Positions 1-8,418 of a stretch of DNA of 64,000 nucleotides are shown piece by piece; position 1 is the first letter of the stretch, and each line of letters starts with the position of its first letter. Position numbers and translations under genes: made by a program. The notes under the pieces were generated by a model. The model saw only the letters and a program-made list of their open reading frames with translations. It did not search any database and was not told the DNA's origin. Source of the stretch: Streptosporangiaceae bacterium (GTDB lineage Bacteria; Actinomycetota; Actinomycetes; Streptosporangiales; Streptosporangiaceae); contig JAFAZE010000007.1 in NCBI GenBank assembly GCA_019239975.1, positions 1-64,000 of the forward strand, given 5' to 3'.

Positions 1-77
1 GCGCGGCGCCCGGCAACGCGGTGCGCGGCCTGCGGCCGCCCGCCGGTCCGGCCGCCGAGCAGCTCAGGCTGCTCTGA
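1..77 (+). CDS. C-terminal end of an unidentified protein (5' end outside window)
   Basis: The frame beginning at base 3 is open from the window edge and ends in TGA at 75-77, giving an Ala/Pro/Arg/Gly-rich tail that finishes EQLRLL. High third-position GC and the open frame suggest the last 24 codons of a plus-strand gene. Too little is present to name a family, and the frame could be chance in DNA this GC-rich. Confidence 0.35.
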   Translation, partial: AAPGNAVRGLRPPAGPAAEQLRLL

Positions 78-633
78 GAGCCGCTCCGAGAGAAAAGCCG
101 TGCGTTGTGCAACCGTTTGCAACTCGTAAAGATACGCAAACCCCGGCGTACGTCCACGGCAAACTTGGCCGAATTAAGCGAACCGCAATCGCGTTCCTGA
201 TCCGGCATTCCCGATCGCCCCGAGGCACCAAGCCCCGCCTATCTCGCTGTCTGAGAAATGCCGCCGTGATTGACGCGTCACGATATGTCATTCGCGCCCG
301 TTACCGGATCGCGGCGCGGGTGGCAGCGGATGAGAGACCGGCGGAGCCGGCCGGGCGCTGGGCCCGCCCGGGGGCGCGAGCGGGCGGGAGCGGCGGAGGC
401 GGCGGGCCGAGCGGGTGGGGCGGGTGGGGCGGCGATACCCGATAAATTCCGGGCAGCAGGAGGTCTGTGACCGCGGCCAACACCTACACGCGCGGCTGAT
501 CTGCTCTCTTGAGCCGTCCGTGGTATCCCTGGCGTAGGACTACGCAGGAGAAAGAGCCGCCGGGCCGGATTTATTGTGGACGTTGTCGCAAGAACGGTGG
601 AATGTGGTCAGCGGGACAGGCGAGTATTGACCC
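78..633. other. intergenic stretch, no convincing gene
   Basis: Short overlapping frames here have the Arg/Pro/Gly composition of random high-GC sequence. Near 105-125 there is a short near-palindrome (GTTGTGCAAC followed by TTGCAAC). From about 340 to 435 the sequence is a purine-rich run of G/C with repeated GGGCGGG and GGTGGGG. The regulatory DNA of the following ArsR gene must lie in the last part, but I could not single out an operator. Confidence 0.5.
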
Positions 634-1173
634 ATGGCAGTTTCCCCGAACGCCAATGGCGCCATCGTGCAGCTTCCCTATCCCCCGCTGGGTGCCGCGG
701 AGCTCTCGGCGGCAGACGCGGAGCGAATGGCCGCCATGTTCAAGGCACTGGCCGATCCGGTCCGGCTACGGCTGTTCTCCCGCCTGGCCGCGCTGGCCGA
801 TGAGGCCTGCGTGTGCGAAATCCAGGACGTAGGGGTGTCCCAGCCCACGGTGAGCCACCACCTGAAGAAGCTCCGCGAAGCGGGGCTGATCGTGTCTGAG
901 CGCCGCGGCACCTGGGTGTACTGCCGGGTCGCTCCCGGCATCCTGCCCGCGATGGCCCGCATGCTGGCACCGGGACTGGACAAGGTGCCACGGCCCCTCG
1001 AGAGCTCCGAGAACGCGTGCATCACCGGGCCCCCGGCGGGGCTGCGGGAGTTACCCCGGCGCCGTCAGCGCCGCCCGCCTGGCGGTCATTACCTGCCTGA
1101 CCGCGCGATCTCCGCTACCCGCCCTGCGGCCGCTACCCGCGTGACCAATAGAATTGCCTCTCGTGGCAGGTGA
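634..1173 (+). CDS. ArsR/SmtB-family winged-helix metal(loid)-responsive repressor
   Basis: A winged-helix DNA-binding repressor of the ArsR/SmtB family. Residues 30-105 hold the core: MFKALADPVRLRLF, then EACVCEI at 58-63, the recognition helix SQPTVSHHLKKLREAGL (69-85) and the wing RRGTWVYCRV. The CVC pair in helix 3 is the type of site that binds As(III)/Sb(III) in classical ArsR proteins, so metalloid sensing is likely by family knowledge. Residues from about 115 on are Arg/Pro-rich and unlike the family; the natural protein may be functionally complete without this tail. No arsenic transporter or reductase lies beside it in the window; the next gene, menF, starts 21 bp downstream, and shared transcription is possible but not shown. 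Confidence 0.85.
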   Translation: MAVSPNANGAIVQLPYPPLGAAELSAADAERMAAMFKALADPVRLRLFSRLAALADEACVCEIQDVGVSQPTVSHHLKKLREAGLIVSERRGTWVYCRVAPGILPAMARMLAPGLDKVPRPLESSENACITGPPAGLRELPRRRQRRPPGGHYLPDRAISATRPAAATRVTNRIASRGR

Positions 1174-1194
1174 GATCCAGACGCGGATGGCCGC

Positions 1195-2475
1195 GTGAGG
1201 GGACTGAACGGGGATCAGCGGGGCCGTGATCGCGGCGGTGAGCACCTGGTGGTGCGGAGCACCCCTGTCGCCGACCCGGGAGATCTCCTCGGCTGGCTCC
1301 CCGAGCCGGCCGCGCTCGCCTGGGTGCACCGCGGCGCCGGCCTGGCAGGCTGGGGCGAGGCCGCGAGGATCACGCTGCCAGCCGGGGACGACCGGTTCAC
1401 CGCCGGGGAGAAATGGCTGCGCGAGGTCTTCGACGGCGCGGACGTCCGCGACGAGGTCGGGGCCCTGGGCACCGGCCCCGTCGCGTTCGGCAGCTTTACC
1501 TTCGATGCCTCCTCGGACGGTTCCGTTCTGGTGGTGCCGCGCGCGGTGCTCGGGCGGGACGGGCGCGGGCGCGCCTGGCTCACCACGATCGGCCCCGCAA
1601 GCGAGAGCGCGGAGGCCGCCGCCTGGCGGCCCCCGGCCGTCTCCCCGCTCCTGCCGCCGGGCGAGATCCGCTGGCACGATGGATCGCTGACGGCGCCGCA
1701 GTGGGAGCGGGCGGTTGCCGCCGCGGTGCGGCGGATCACGCAAGGCCAGCTGCGGAAGGTCGTGCTGGCCAGGGATCTGTACGCGACGGCCTCGGAGCCG
1801 GTGGACGAACGGGTGCTGCTGCGCCGCCTGGCCGCCAGGTATCCGGACTGTTTCACGTTCGCCTGCGCGGGGCTGGTCGGGGCGACGCCCGAGCTGCTCA
1901 TTCGCCGGGCCGGTACCGAGGTCGGCGCGCTCGTCCTGGCCGGGTCGGCCCCCCGCGGCTCATGCGCGGAGGAGGACGCGGCGCTCGCGGACGGTCTGCT
2001 CGGCTCGGCGAAGAACATCGAGGAGCACGCCTACGCCGCCGCGTCGGTCCGGGAGGCGCTCGAGCCCCTGTGTGCGGCGCTCGATGTCTCCCCGCGCCCG
2101 GAGCTGCTGCGCTTTGCGAACGTACAGCACCTCGGCACGCGCGTGCTGGGCGCGCTGGCCACCGACCGTTCGGCGCTGGCCCTGGCGGCCGCCCTGCACC
2201 CGACGGCCGCCGTCGGCGGCACGCCGACCGAGGCGGCGGTGGAACTCATCAGCGAGCTCGAGCAGATGGACCGGGAGCGCTACGCGGGCCCGGTGGGCTG
2301 GATGGACGCGAGCGGCAACGGCGAGTGGGGCATCGCGCTGCGGTGCGCGCAGATCCGCGGCCGCAGGGCGCGCCTGTTCGCGGGGTGCGGCATCGTCGCG
2401 GGGTCTGACCCGGCCGCCGAACTGGCCGAGGCACAGGTGAAGTTCCGGCCGATGCAGACCGCCCTCGAGCAATAG
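1195..2475 (+). CDS. menF: isochorismate synthase (menaquinone pathway)
   Basis: Converts chorismate to isochorismate, the first committed step of menaquinone synthesis. The 426-residue frame has the chorismate-binding fold: LRKVVLARDL with the general-base Lys near 188, GATPEL (about 224-229), AGSAPRG (249-255), KNIEEHAY with Mg-site Glu (273-280), HPTAAVGGTPTEAA (335-348) and the C-terminal block GWMDASGNGEWGIALRCAQI (368-387). Length fits MenF/EntC. The GTG at 1195 is the most upstream start; no strong ribosome-binding site is visible and the first 17 residues are poor in conserved sequence, so initiation could be slightly later. MenD, MenC and MenE are encoded at 19.1-23.2 kb, which favours the menaquinone role over siderophore or salicylate synthesis. 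Confidence 0.9.
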   Translation: MRGLNGDQRGRDRGGEHLVVRSTPVADPGDLLGWLPEPAALAWVHRGAGLAGWGEAARITLPAGDDRFTAGEKWLREVFDGADVRDEVGALGTGPVAFGSFTFDASSDGSVLVVPRAVLGRDGRGRAWLTTIGPASESAEAAAWRPPAVSPLLPPGEIRWHDGSLTAPQWERAVAAAVRRITQGQLRKVVLARDLYATASEPVDERVLLRRLAARYPDCFTFACAGLVGATPELLIRRAGTEVGALVLAGSAPRGSCAEEDAALADGLLGSAKNIEEHAYAAASVREALEPLCAALDVSPRPELLRFANVQHLGTRVLGALATDRSALALAAALHPTAAVGGTPTEAAVELISELEQMDRERYAGPVGWMDASGNGEWGIALRCAQIRGRRARLFAGCGIVAGSDPAAELAEAQVKFRPMQTALEQ

Positions 2476-2524
2476 GCGGCCCCCGCAGAGCACGGGCCAC
2501 CGCAGCGCTGCGCCGGCCGCACCG

Positions 2525-2815
2525 TCACCCGTTCAGGATGCGGGCCTTCTGCTGCTGGAACTCGGCATCGGTGAGGATGCCAGCGTTCATCAAGTCGCCG
2601 AGCTGCTTCAGCTGGGCGAGCCGGTCGCTCATGCCGGCTGACGGCGGAGCGGCGGGTGCTTGCGGCTGGGGCACCTGGGGCGCTGGGGGCGCCGGTGCAC
2701 CGGGTGGTGCGGCGGCCTGGTCCTGCGCCGCCCACCGGGCTTGCTGCCTACGCTGTATCCGGCCATGCACTGAACTGGCGACGGCGACCGTAGCTGCCGT
2801 TTTCAAGATACCCAC
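2525..2815 (-). CDS. small SHOCT-domain protein
   Basis: A 96-residue protein. It starts with a hydrophobic segment (GILKTAATVAVASSVHG), continues through a Pro/Ala/Gln-rich linker, and ends with a SHOCT domain (RLAQLKQLGDLMNAGILTDAEFQQQKARIL). The GTG at 2815 is preferred over an ATG 12 codons upstream because AGGGAG sits just before it, and the longer start would overlap the preceding gene. It lies downstream of a DUF6325 gene on the same strand, a pairing I have seen as typical in actinobacteria. The function is unknown; SHOCT domains are short oligomerisation or tail modules. The two products are probably co-expressed. Confidence 0.75.
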   Translation of the reverse strand: MGILKTAATVAVASSVHGRIQRRQQARWAAQDQAAAPPGAPAPPAPQVPQPQAPAAPPSAGMSDRLAQLKQLGDLMNAGILTDAEFQQQKARILNG

Positions 2816-2831
2816 GGTAATCTCCCTTCTC

Positions 2832-3290
2832 TCAGGAAGACTCGGTCGCATCGAGGGCAGCCATCAGATCGCCGGCTGAAATCCCGCCGTCTGCGATCAG
2901 CCGCGCGCCGTCGCGCCGCCACGCGTCCGCCAGGCCAAGGATCCACCGGTTCTCATACACGATGACCGCGGCGGCGGCACCAGGCTGTATCGCCGCGGCG
3001 ATCTCCCTGACATCGGCGTCGTCGAGCAAGCCCGACGACGCGCCTGCCCAGGCGCCGAGGTCAATGCCGTCTGAACCGCCGAGTTCGCGCACGTCGGCCA
3101 TACGGGCGCTGCCAGCGGAATCCTTGGTGATGAATTCCAGATCCAGGATACGGATCGTGCCCTGACTGACGAGAGACAGCAAGTGCTCAAAACCCGGCGC
3201 GGTGATGCGCGCGCCGGGGAACTCGATCGCAAGGAAGTCGACCGGGCCGAGTTCATCCTCGTCCGGACGATGCTCGCTGGATGCCGACAC
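2832..3290 (-). CDS. DUF6325 family protein
   Basis: A 152-residue soluble protein. It matches the actinobacterial DUF6325 pattern in order: GPVDFLAIEFPG near residue 16, GTIRILDLEFITKD near 44, ELGG, GLLDDADVREIAAAIQPGAAAAVIVYENRW (about 88-118) and a final GGISAGDLMAAL helix. No catalytic residues are evident. A role in stress or membrane-associated homeostasis has been suggested for relatives, but nothing here shows it. It is followed after 16 bp by the SHOCT-domain gene, with which it probably forms a two-gene operon. Confidence 0.75.
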   Translation of the reverse strand: MSASSEHRPDEDELGPVDFLAIEFPGARITAPGFEHLLSLVSQGTIRILDLEFITKDSAGSARMADVRELGGSDGIDLGAWAGASSGLLDDADVREIAAAIQPGAAAAVIVYENRWILGLADAWRRDGARLIADGGISAGDLMAALDATESS

Positions 3291-3652
3291 TGCTTCTCCT
3301 CACGGCTCGACTGCTCGATCACAAACCAGCGGACGCCCTCGGTACAGCCCGGAGCCGTAAGCGAGCCGTCGCTGATGAATGGTCTCGCGAAGCTGGCACC
3401 CTCGAAGCTAGCGCATCAACCCGTGGCTGACCTCACCCCGACAGGGTGGTTACCTGCGGGCTGATACTGACTCATCCCTGCCGGGTGAGGCTCTGCGGGC
3501 AGATCGCCGCCATACTTTGCGAGGATTTGTTCCCGCGCGAGGGGGCACGATGCCGACTGCCGTCCAGGGCGCCCGCACACAGGTGGGCCGCCTGTGAGCA
3601 ACATCGCGGTGAGCTTCGCGGTCCTCGGCGGCTACGCCGGCAGGCGATCCCG
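3291..3652. other. intergenic stretch / decayed 5' part of a transporter gene
   Basis: No independent gene is supported. The plus-strand frame that continues into the transporter remnant is open from 3446, but its translation there (Cys/Arg/His-rich, no membrane segments) is unlike an SLC13 transporter. This looks like unrelated or decayed sequence ahead of the surviving 3' part. Confidence 0.5.
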
Positions 3653-4246
3653 ATGGGCGCTGGCGGCAAGCGAGCGCTCGCGGTGGTCATCGGGCTGGTG
3701 GTGCTCCTCGCGACGGGCGCGGTCCCGGTAGCCATCGCCGGCCTGATCGCCGCGTGCGCCATGATCCTGCTGGGGGTGCTGCCCGTGAAGCAGGCGTACC
3801 GGGGGATCAACTGGACGGTCGTCGTGCTGGTGGCCGCCATGTTCCCGCTCTCGACGGCCCTTACCGTTACCGGCGCGGGTGAGAAGGTAGCCCGCGTTCT
3901 CATCGACGCCGTCGGCGGCCTCGGACCGTACGCGCTGCTCGCGGGCCTCTTCGTGCTCACCGCCATCCTTGGCCAGGTGATCAGCAACATGGCGACCGCA
4001 CTCATCATGATCCCAATCGCGCTGTCGGCCGCGACCGAGACCGGCGTGTCCGCGCGGCCCGTGCTGATGGGCATCGCCGTGGCCGCCGCTGCCTCGTTCC
4101 TGACACCGATAGCCACGCCGGTGAACCTGATGGTCATGGGGCCCGGCGGATACCGGTTCGGCGATTACTGGAAGCTCGGCCTTCCGCTGCTCCTGCTGTT
4201 TTTCGTGGTGGCGGTGTTCCTCGTGCCGGTCTTCTGGCGGTTCTAG
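3653..4246 (+). pseudogene. 3' remnant of an SLC13/DASS-type (citrate/arsenite-like) membrane transporter
   Basis: About 197 residues, almost entirely transmembrane, resemble only the C-terminal part of SLC13-type permeases. Visible marks are the helix pair around GVLPVKQAYRGINWTVVVLVAAMFPL, the conserved NMATALIMIPIALSAA, SFLTPIATPVNLMVMGPGGY, and the end FGDYWKLGLPLLLLFFVV. Complete family members have about 450-600 residues with two such repeats; the first repeat and any TrkA-C domains are missing. ATG 3653 is where similarity begins and lacks a good ribosome-binding site. The 3' end overlaps the convergent glutaminase gene by about 110 bp. A functional half-transporter cannot be excluded, but truncation is the simpler reading. 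Confidence 0.7.
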
Positions 4247-5306
4247 CCGTTACCGGGTCCGGCTCCGATGCGAAGAGGCTCAGCCCGAGCCGCCGCGACA
4301 GGAATCTGGCCACGAGCTGGCCCTTGACGCTGTTTCCCGCGTTGTCGAGCGGTGGCGCGAAGGTGCCGAGTCCGCCCTTTCCCGGCGAAACGGCCATGAT
4401 CCCGCCTCCGATCCCGCTCTTCCCGGGCGCACCGACGTCAAAGAGCCAGTCGCCCGAGGTCTGGTACATCCCGGCGGTCGCCATGACGGCAAGCGCATGC
4501 TGACAGACGGCGGGGGTGACGACCCGCAGCCCCGTCACGGGATTGATCCCCCCGTCGGCCAGGGTGGCGCTCATGACCGCGAGGTCCTCGGCGCTTGTGA
4601 TGAGGCAGCTCTGCCTGGTGTACAGGTCGACTGATTCTGCCGGGTCCCAGTAGATCCGTTCCCGGCTCGCCAGGAGGTTCGCGATGGCACGATTCCGGTG
4701 GTTGGCCGCTGACGCGGAGGCGTAGACCTCATCGCTCAGCATGAGGTCACGGCCGGCGAAACGGGACAGTCCCTCCCTGATAGACAGCCATTTCTCCTCG
4801 CTGCTGTCACCCGGCATCAGGCTTACGGCGGCGATGGCGCCCGCGTTCACCATGGGATTCGATCTGCCGTCCGCGCTGCGCTCGACCGAGGCCAGCGAAT
4901 CGAACGCGAGCCCGGTCGCGTTCACCCCGAGCTTCTGCCTGACCTCTTCGGCCCCGAGCGTCTCGCACACCAGGGCGAAGACGAACGGCTTGGCCACGCT
5001 CATGATCGTAAACTCGTACCCGGCGTCCCCGGCCCGGTAGATGCTGCCGCTGACGCCAGCCACGCAGATGCCGAAAAGGTCTCCGGGCACCCGGGCCAGC
5101 GCCGGGTAGGTCCGGGAGTTCTCCCCTCCGGTCTCCGGCCGGTATACCCGGTATGCCTCGTCCACGGCGTCCTGTACCTGCCGGGGCGACGGCAGGTGGC
5201 CGGTCGATACGTACCGGCCTCTGCCTTTCGTGCCTGTGTCCCTGCCCTGCGGGCCCTCGCCCTGTGAACCCTCGCCCTGTGGGCCGTGCTGCCGGTTGCC
5301 GCCCAT
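4134..5306 (-). CDS. glsA: glutaminase (serine-dependent, beta-lactamase-like fold)
   Basis: Hydrolyses L-glutamine to glutamate and ammonia in the cytoplasm. The 390-residue frame shows the GlsA signatures: the catalytic SVAK (103-106), NPMVNAGAI (150-158), ENS-type loops, NHRNRAIA, YTRQSCLI and the C-terminal GAPGKSGIGGGI. The family core ends near LGLSLFAS; about 38 further Arg/Pro-rich residues run out over the 3' end of the transporter remnant and look like read-through after loss of the original stop. The ATG at 5306 lies 8 bp after the AbgT stop; the first 30 residues (GQ/EG repeats) are low-complexity. It is the third gene of a peptidase-AbgT-glutaminase operon, pointing to release of glutamate or ammonia from imported amides or peptides. 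Confidence 0.88.
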   Translation of the reverse strand: MGGNRQHGPQGEGSQGEGPQGRDTGTKGRGRYVSTGHLPSPRQVQDAVDEAYRVYRPETGGENSRTYPALARVPGDLFGICVAGVSGSIYRAGDAGYEFTIMSVAKPFVFALVCETLGAEEVRQKLGVNATGLAFDSLASVERSADGRSNPMVNAGAIAAVSLMPGDSSEEKWLSIREGLSRFAGRDLMLSDEVYASASAANHRNRAIANLLASRERIYWDPAESVDLYTRQSCLITSAEDLAVMSATLADGGINPVTGLRVVTPAVCQHALAVMATAGMYQTSGDWLFDVGAPGKSGIGGGIMAVSPGKGGLGTFAPPLDNAGNSVKGQLVARFLSRRLGLSLFASEPDPVTARTARRPARGTPPPRKTAGAAEGRASSNRRTGIRRAP

Positions 5307-5314
5307 GATCAGGG

Positions 5315-6988
5315 TCAGGTGCCGAGCCCGAAGGGGATGCCGATCAGGTACCAGACGACGAAGAAGAGCGTCCAGACGATCGTCAGCGCGATGAAGAACG
5401 GCAGCATCAGCGCGATCACCGTGCCGATCCCGGATCGTTTGTCGTAGCGCGAGGCGAACACCACGATCAGCGGGAAATAGGCCATGATCGGCGTGAGGAT
5501 GTTCCCCGGGGAGTCGCCGACGCGATAGGCGGCCAGCACCGTGGCCGGCCCGACGCCGAGCCGCAGGAACAGCGGGATGAAGATCGGCGCCAGCAGCGCC
5601 CACTTGGCGATCGCCTGCGGGATGATGAGGTTGACAACGGCGGTGATCGCGATGGCCGCGAGCAGCAGCCACACGCCGCCCACGCCGGAGTTCTCGATCG
5701 TGTCGCCGAGCCAGGCGGCGGCGACCTCGGGCATCTTGGAGAAGTTGAAGTACGCGATGAACTGGGCGATGAGCAGGAACAGCAGCAGCAGCCCGGCCAG
5801 TCCCGCCCATGACTTGGTGACCGCACCGATCACGTCGCCGCTGGTCTTGAGGGTCCCGGCGCCGCGCCCGTAGGCCAGCCCCATCACGAAGAACGCCAGC
5901 GTGATCATCACGATCAGGCTGTCCATGAACGGTGAGGTGCCGATGATGGCGCCGGTGGCCGGCTCGCGCAGCGGGGCGCCCGGCGGCAGCGTCAGCAGCA
6001 GGATCAATGCCACCACGCCGAGCAGGCCCAGCCCGGCCCAGCGCAATCCCCGCGCGTCGGCGGCCGGCGAGATGCCGGCCAGGGCGTCCGGCTCGTCGGG
6101 GTGCTCCTCCCCGGAGGGAGCGAGCGCCGGGTCGTAACGGCCGAGCCGGGGCTCGACCATCCGCGCCGAGATGAACGAGAGCAGGACGGTGAGCATGACC
6201 GTGGACGCGATGCCGAACCACAGGTTCGCGGTCAGGGCGATAGACCGGCCCGGCTCGACCAGGTGGATGGACTCGTTGGTGATCTCGGTGAGCACCGCGT
6301 CCACCGGCGTAATCAGCACGTTCACGCCGAAGCCGCCGGCCACGCCGGCGAACGCCGCGGCCATGCCGGCCAGCGGATGGCGCCCGACGCTCTTGAAGGC
6401 TGCCGCGCCGAGGGGAATGAGCACCAGGTAACCCGCGTCCGAGGCGATGCTCGAAACGATGCCGAGGAACACGATGATGTAGGTCAGCGACCAGGGCGGT
6501 GATCTGGCCACCAGCTTGCGGATGAGCGAGGCGATCAGGCCCGAGACCTCGGCCACCCCCACCCCGATCATGACGATGAGGATGATCCCCAGCGCGGTGA
6601 ATCCCATGAAGTTGCTGATGAACGACGTGAACAGGTACCGGACTCCCTGGACGGTCAGCAGGCCCTCGACCCGGACCGTCTCATGGACCGGCTTGTACGA
6701 ATGGGCCGGCGCGGGCGCGGCGGGCAGCTGCTCGGCGGGCAGGACCGACCCGCCGACGTACTCCTCCTGCACCGCGGCCGGCGGCGGCTGCACGACCTCG
6801 GTGCTGATGTGGGCGTCGGCCAGGTACAGGATCTGCGACAGGATGATGACCGCCACGGCGAGCGAGAGGAACAAGATCGCCGGGTGCGGCACCTTGTTGC
6901 CGACGCGCTCGATGAGGTCGAGCACCCTCTGATAGCCCCCCGGCCTCTCCTTGGTCTCAACCGCCGGGGCCGCGGCCTGCCTGCTCAT
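5315..6988 (-). CDS. AbgT-family transporter
   Basis: An inner-membrane carrier of the AbgT family (p-aminobenzoyl-glutamate importer AbgT, MtrF/YdaH drug exporters). The 557 residues contain about a dozen hydrophobic segments, the N-terminal RVGNKVPHPAILFLSLAVAVI block, a long periplasmic loop after helix 1, GTSPFMDSLIVMITLAFFVMGLAYG and GDSPGNILTPIMAYFPLIV, all characteristic of the family. Its ATG overlaps the peptidase stop as TGATG, so translation is probably coupled. The flanking M20 peptidase and glutaminase favour uptake of a glutamate-containing dipeptide-like compound such as aminobenzoyl-glutamate over drug export; the actual substrate is inferred. Confidence 0.9.
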   Translation of the reverse strand: MSRQAAAPAVETKERPGGYQRVLDLIERVGNKVPHPAILFLSLAVAVIILSQILYLADAHISTEVVQPPPAAVQEEYVGGSVLPAEQLPAAPAPAHSYKPVHETVRVEGLLTVQGVRYLFTSFISNFMGFTALGIILIVMIGVGVAEVSGLIASLIRKLVARSPPWSLTYIIVFLGIVSSIASDAGYLVLIPLGAAAFKSVGRHPLAGMAAAFAGVAGGFGVNVLITPVDAVLTEITNESIHLVEPGRSIALTANLWFGIASTVMLTVLLSFISARMVEPRLGRYDPALAPSGEEHPDEPDALAGISPAADARGLRWAGLGLLGVVALILLLTLPPGAPLREPATGAIIGTSPFMDSLIVMITLAFFVMGLAYGRGAGTLKTSGDVIGAVTKSWAGLAGLLLLFLLIAQFIAYFNFSKMPEVAAAWLGDTIENSGVGGVWLLLAAIAITAVVNLIIPQAIAKWALLAPIFIPLFLRLGVGPATVLAAYRVGDSPGNILTPIMAYFPLIVVFASRYDKRSGIGTVIALMLPFFIALTIVWTLFFVVWYLIGIPFGLGT

Positions 6989-8385
6989 CAGCGGTGCCCG
7001 CCGCCGTAGCCAGCCGCCAGCCGCCCCAGCAGGTCAGCCTCGGCGAGCGTCGCCTTCTCGAACTCATCCAGCAGCACCCGCTCGTTCGGCCCGTGGATGT
7101 TCGCGTAGCCGTCGGTGGCGCCGGTCAGCAGGATGTCGGCGGCGGGCACCGCCTCGTGGAGCGCGCTGACCAGCGGGATGGATCCGCCGGCGCCGATCGT
7201 CACCGTCTGCCCGCCCCACGCGGCCGACCAGGCTCCCCGCGCCGCGTCGTAGGCGGCGCTCGAGGTGCGGGCCGCGAAGCCGTTCCCGGTGGCTCCCGGA
7301 TGGACCTCGAGCCGGATGCCGAACGGCATCTGGCTCGCCAGGTGGCGCATCAGCGCCGCCTGCGCGTCGGCGGCATCCTGTTCGGGGTGGACACGCAGGT
7401 TCAGCTTCGCGCGCGCATAGGGCGAGACGGCGTTCACCGCGTCATCCACCGACGGGACATCGATCCCGATGACGGTGATGGCCGGCCCGGACCACACCCG
7501 GGAGCCCAGATTGCCGGTGCCGATCAGGGGCTGCCCGTCCTCCACCTCGGCCAGCCCGCGGAACTCCTCCTCGGTGTTGCCCGCACCGGTCCACTCCTCA
7601 CGCCGCAGTCCTTCCACCGCGACGTCGCCCCGCTCGTCGTGCAGCGTGGACAGAGCCCGCAGCAGCGCCAGCAGCGCGTCCGGCGCCGCCCCGCCGTACA
7701 GCCCGCTGTGCTTGGCCGACGCCAGTGTGCGCACCTCGACGGTCACGTTGGCCGTGCCGCGCAGCGCCACCGTGAGCGTGGGCACACCCGGCCGGACGTT
7801 GCCCATGTCACCGATGATCATGACGTTGGCGTCGAACATCTCCGGGTGCTGCGGCGGATAGGTCGTCACCGCCCCGCCACCAACCTCCTCCATCCCCTCG
7901 ATCACAACCTTGACGCCGACCGGCGGGTGGCCATCCCAGGCCCGCAGCGCACCGACGTGTGCCATGATGTTCGACTTGGTATCCGCGGTGCCGCGCCCGA
8001 AGATCGCGCCGTCACGCTCGCTCGGCTCGAACGGGGGTGAATGCCATTGCGAGAGGTCGCCGGGCGGGACGACGTCGTAATGGCTGTACAGCAGGACCGT
8101 GGGGGCGCCTTCGGGCGCGGGGATCTCGGCGGTCACCATCGGCGCGGTGTCCGGGAGTTCCAGCGAGCCGACCCGCTCGCAGCCGGCGTCCCGGAACAGG
8201 GCGGCCACGGCGTCACGCGCCCGCAGCAGGGCCGGACGCGAGGTCGCGGGGAAGCCGTGTTCAGAGACCGACGGAATCGCCACAAGCGAGACCAGCTCTG
8301 CCGTCAGCTGTGGCATCAGGCCCCGCACGCGGTCGGCGAGGGCGGGATCTGTGGTGTCATTGCCAGGAGCGTCGCGGGCATCCAT
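6988..8385 (-). CDS. M20-family metallopeptidase (dipeptidase-like)
   Basis: A zinc-dependent peptidase/deacylase of 465 residues. Metal-site motifs are visible: YSHYDVVP (100-107, His102), GRGTADTKSN (130-139, bridging Asp135), EGMEEVGG (163-170, catalytic and metal Glu). A dimerisation (lid) domain follows (about 195-320), and a C-terminal catalytic part includes VPLVSALHEAVPAADILLTG. The ATG at 8385 is chosen because AGAGGC lies 6 bases upstream; an ATG five codons earlier would contain that site. First gene of the AbgT-glutaminase operon. It may cleave the imported acyl- or aminobenzoyl-amino acid, but specificity cannot be read from the sequence; M20 members range from carboxypeptidase to aminoacylase. 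Confidence 0.88.
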   Translation of the reverse strand: MDARDAPGNDTTDPALADRVRGLMPQLTAELVSLVAIPSVSEHGFPATSRPALLRARDAVAALFRDAGCERVGSLELPDTAPMVTAEIPAPEGAPTVLLYSHYDVVPPGDLSQWHSPPFEPSERDGAIFGRGTADTKSNIMAHVGALRAWDGHPPVGVKVVIEGMEEVGGGAVTTYPPQHPEMFDANVMIIGDMGNVRPGVPTLTVALRGTANVTVEVRTLASAKHSGLYGGAAPDALLALLRALSTLHDERGDVAVEGLRREEWTGAGNTEEEFRGLAEVEDGQPLIGTGNLGSRVWSGPAITVIGIDVPSVDDAVNAVSPYARAKLNLRVHPEQDAADAQAALMRHLASQMPFGIRLEVHPGATGNGFAARTSSAAYDAARGAWSAAWGGQTVTIGAGGSIPLVSALHEAVPAADILLTGATDGYANIHGPNERVLLDEFEKATLAEADLLGRLAAGYGGGHR

Positions 8386-8418
8386 TGTCTTGCCTCTCAT
8401 CGTCCGGGGGAATGCATG

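Noticed and set aside
5307..6221. Upstream extension of the glutaminase frame over the AbgT gene
   Set aside because: This part is an Arg/Gly/Ala shadow in another frame of AbgT; the enzyme starts at 5306.
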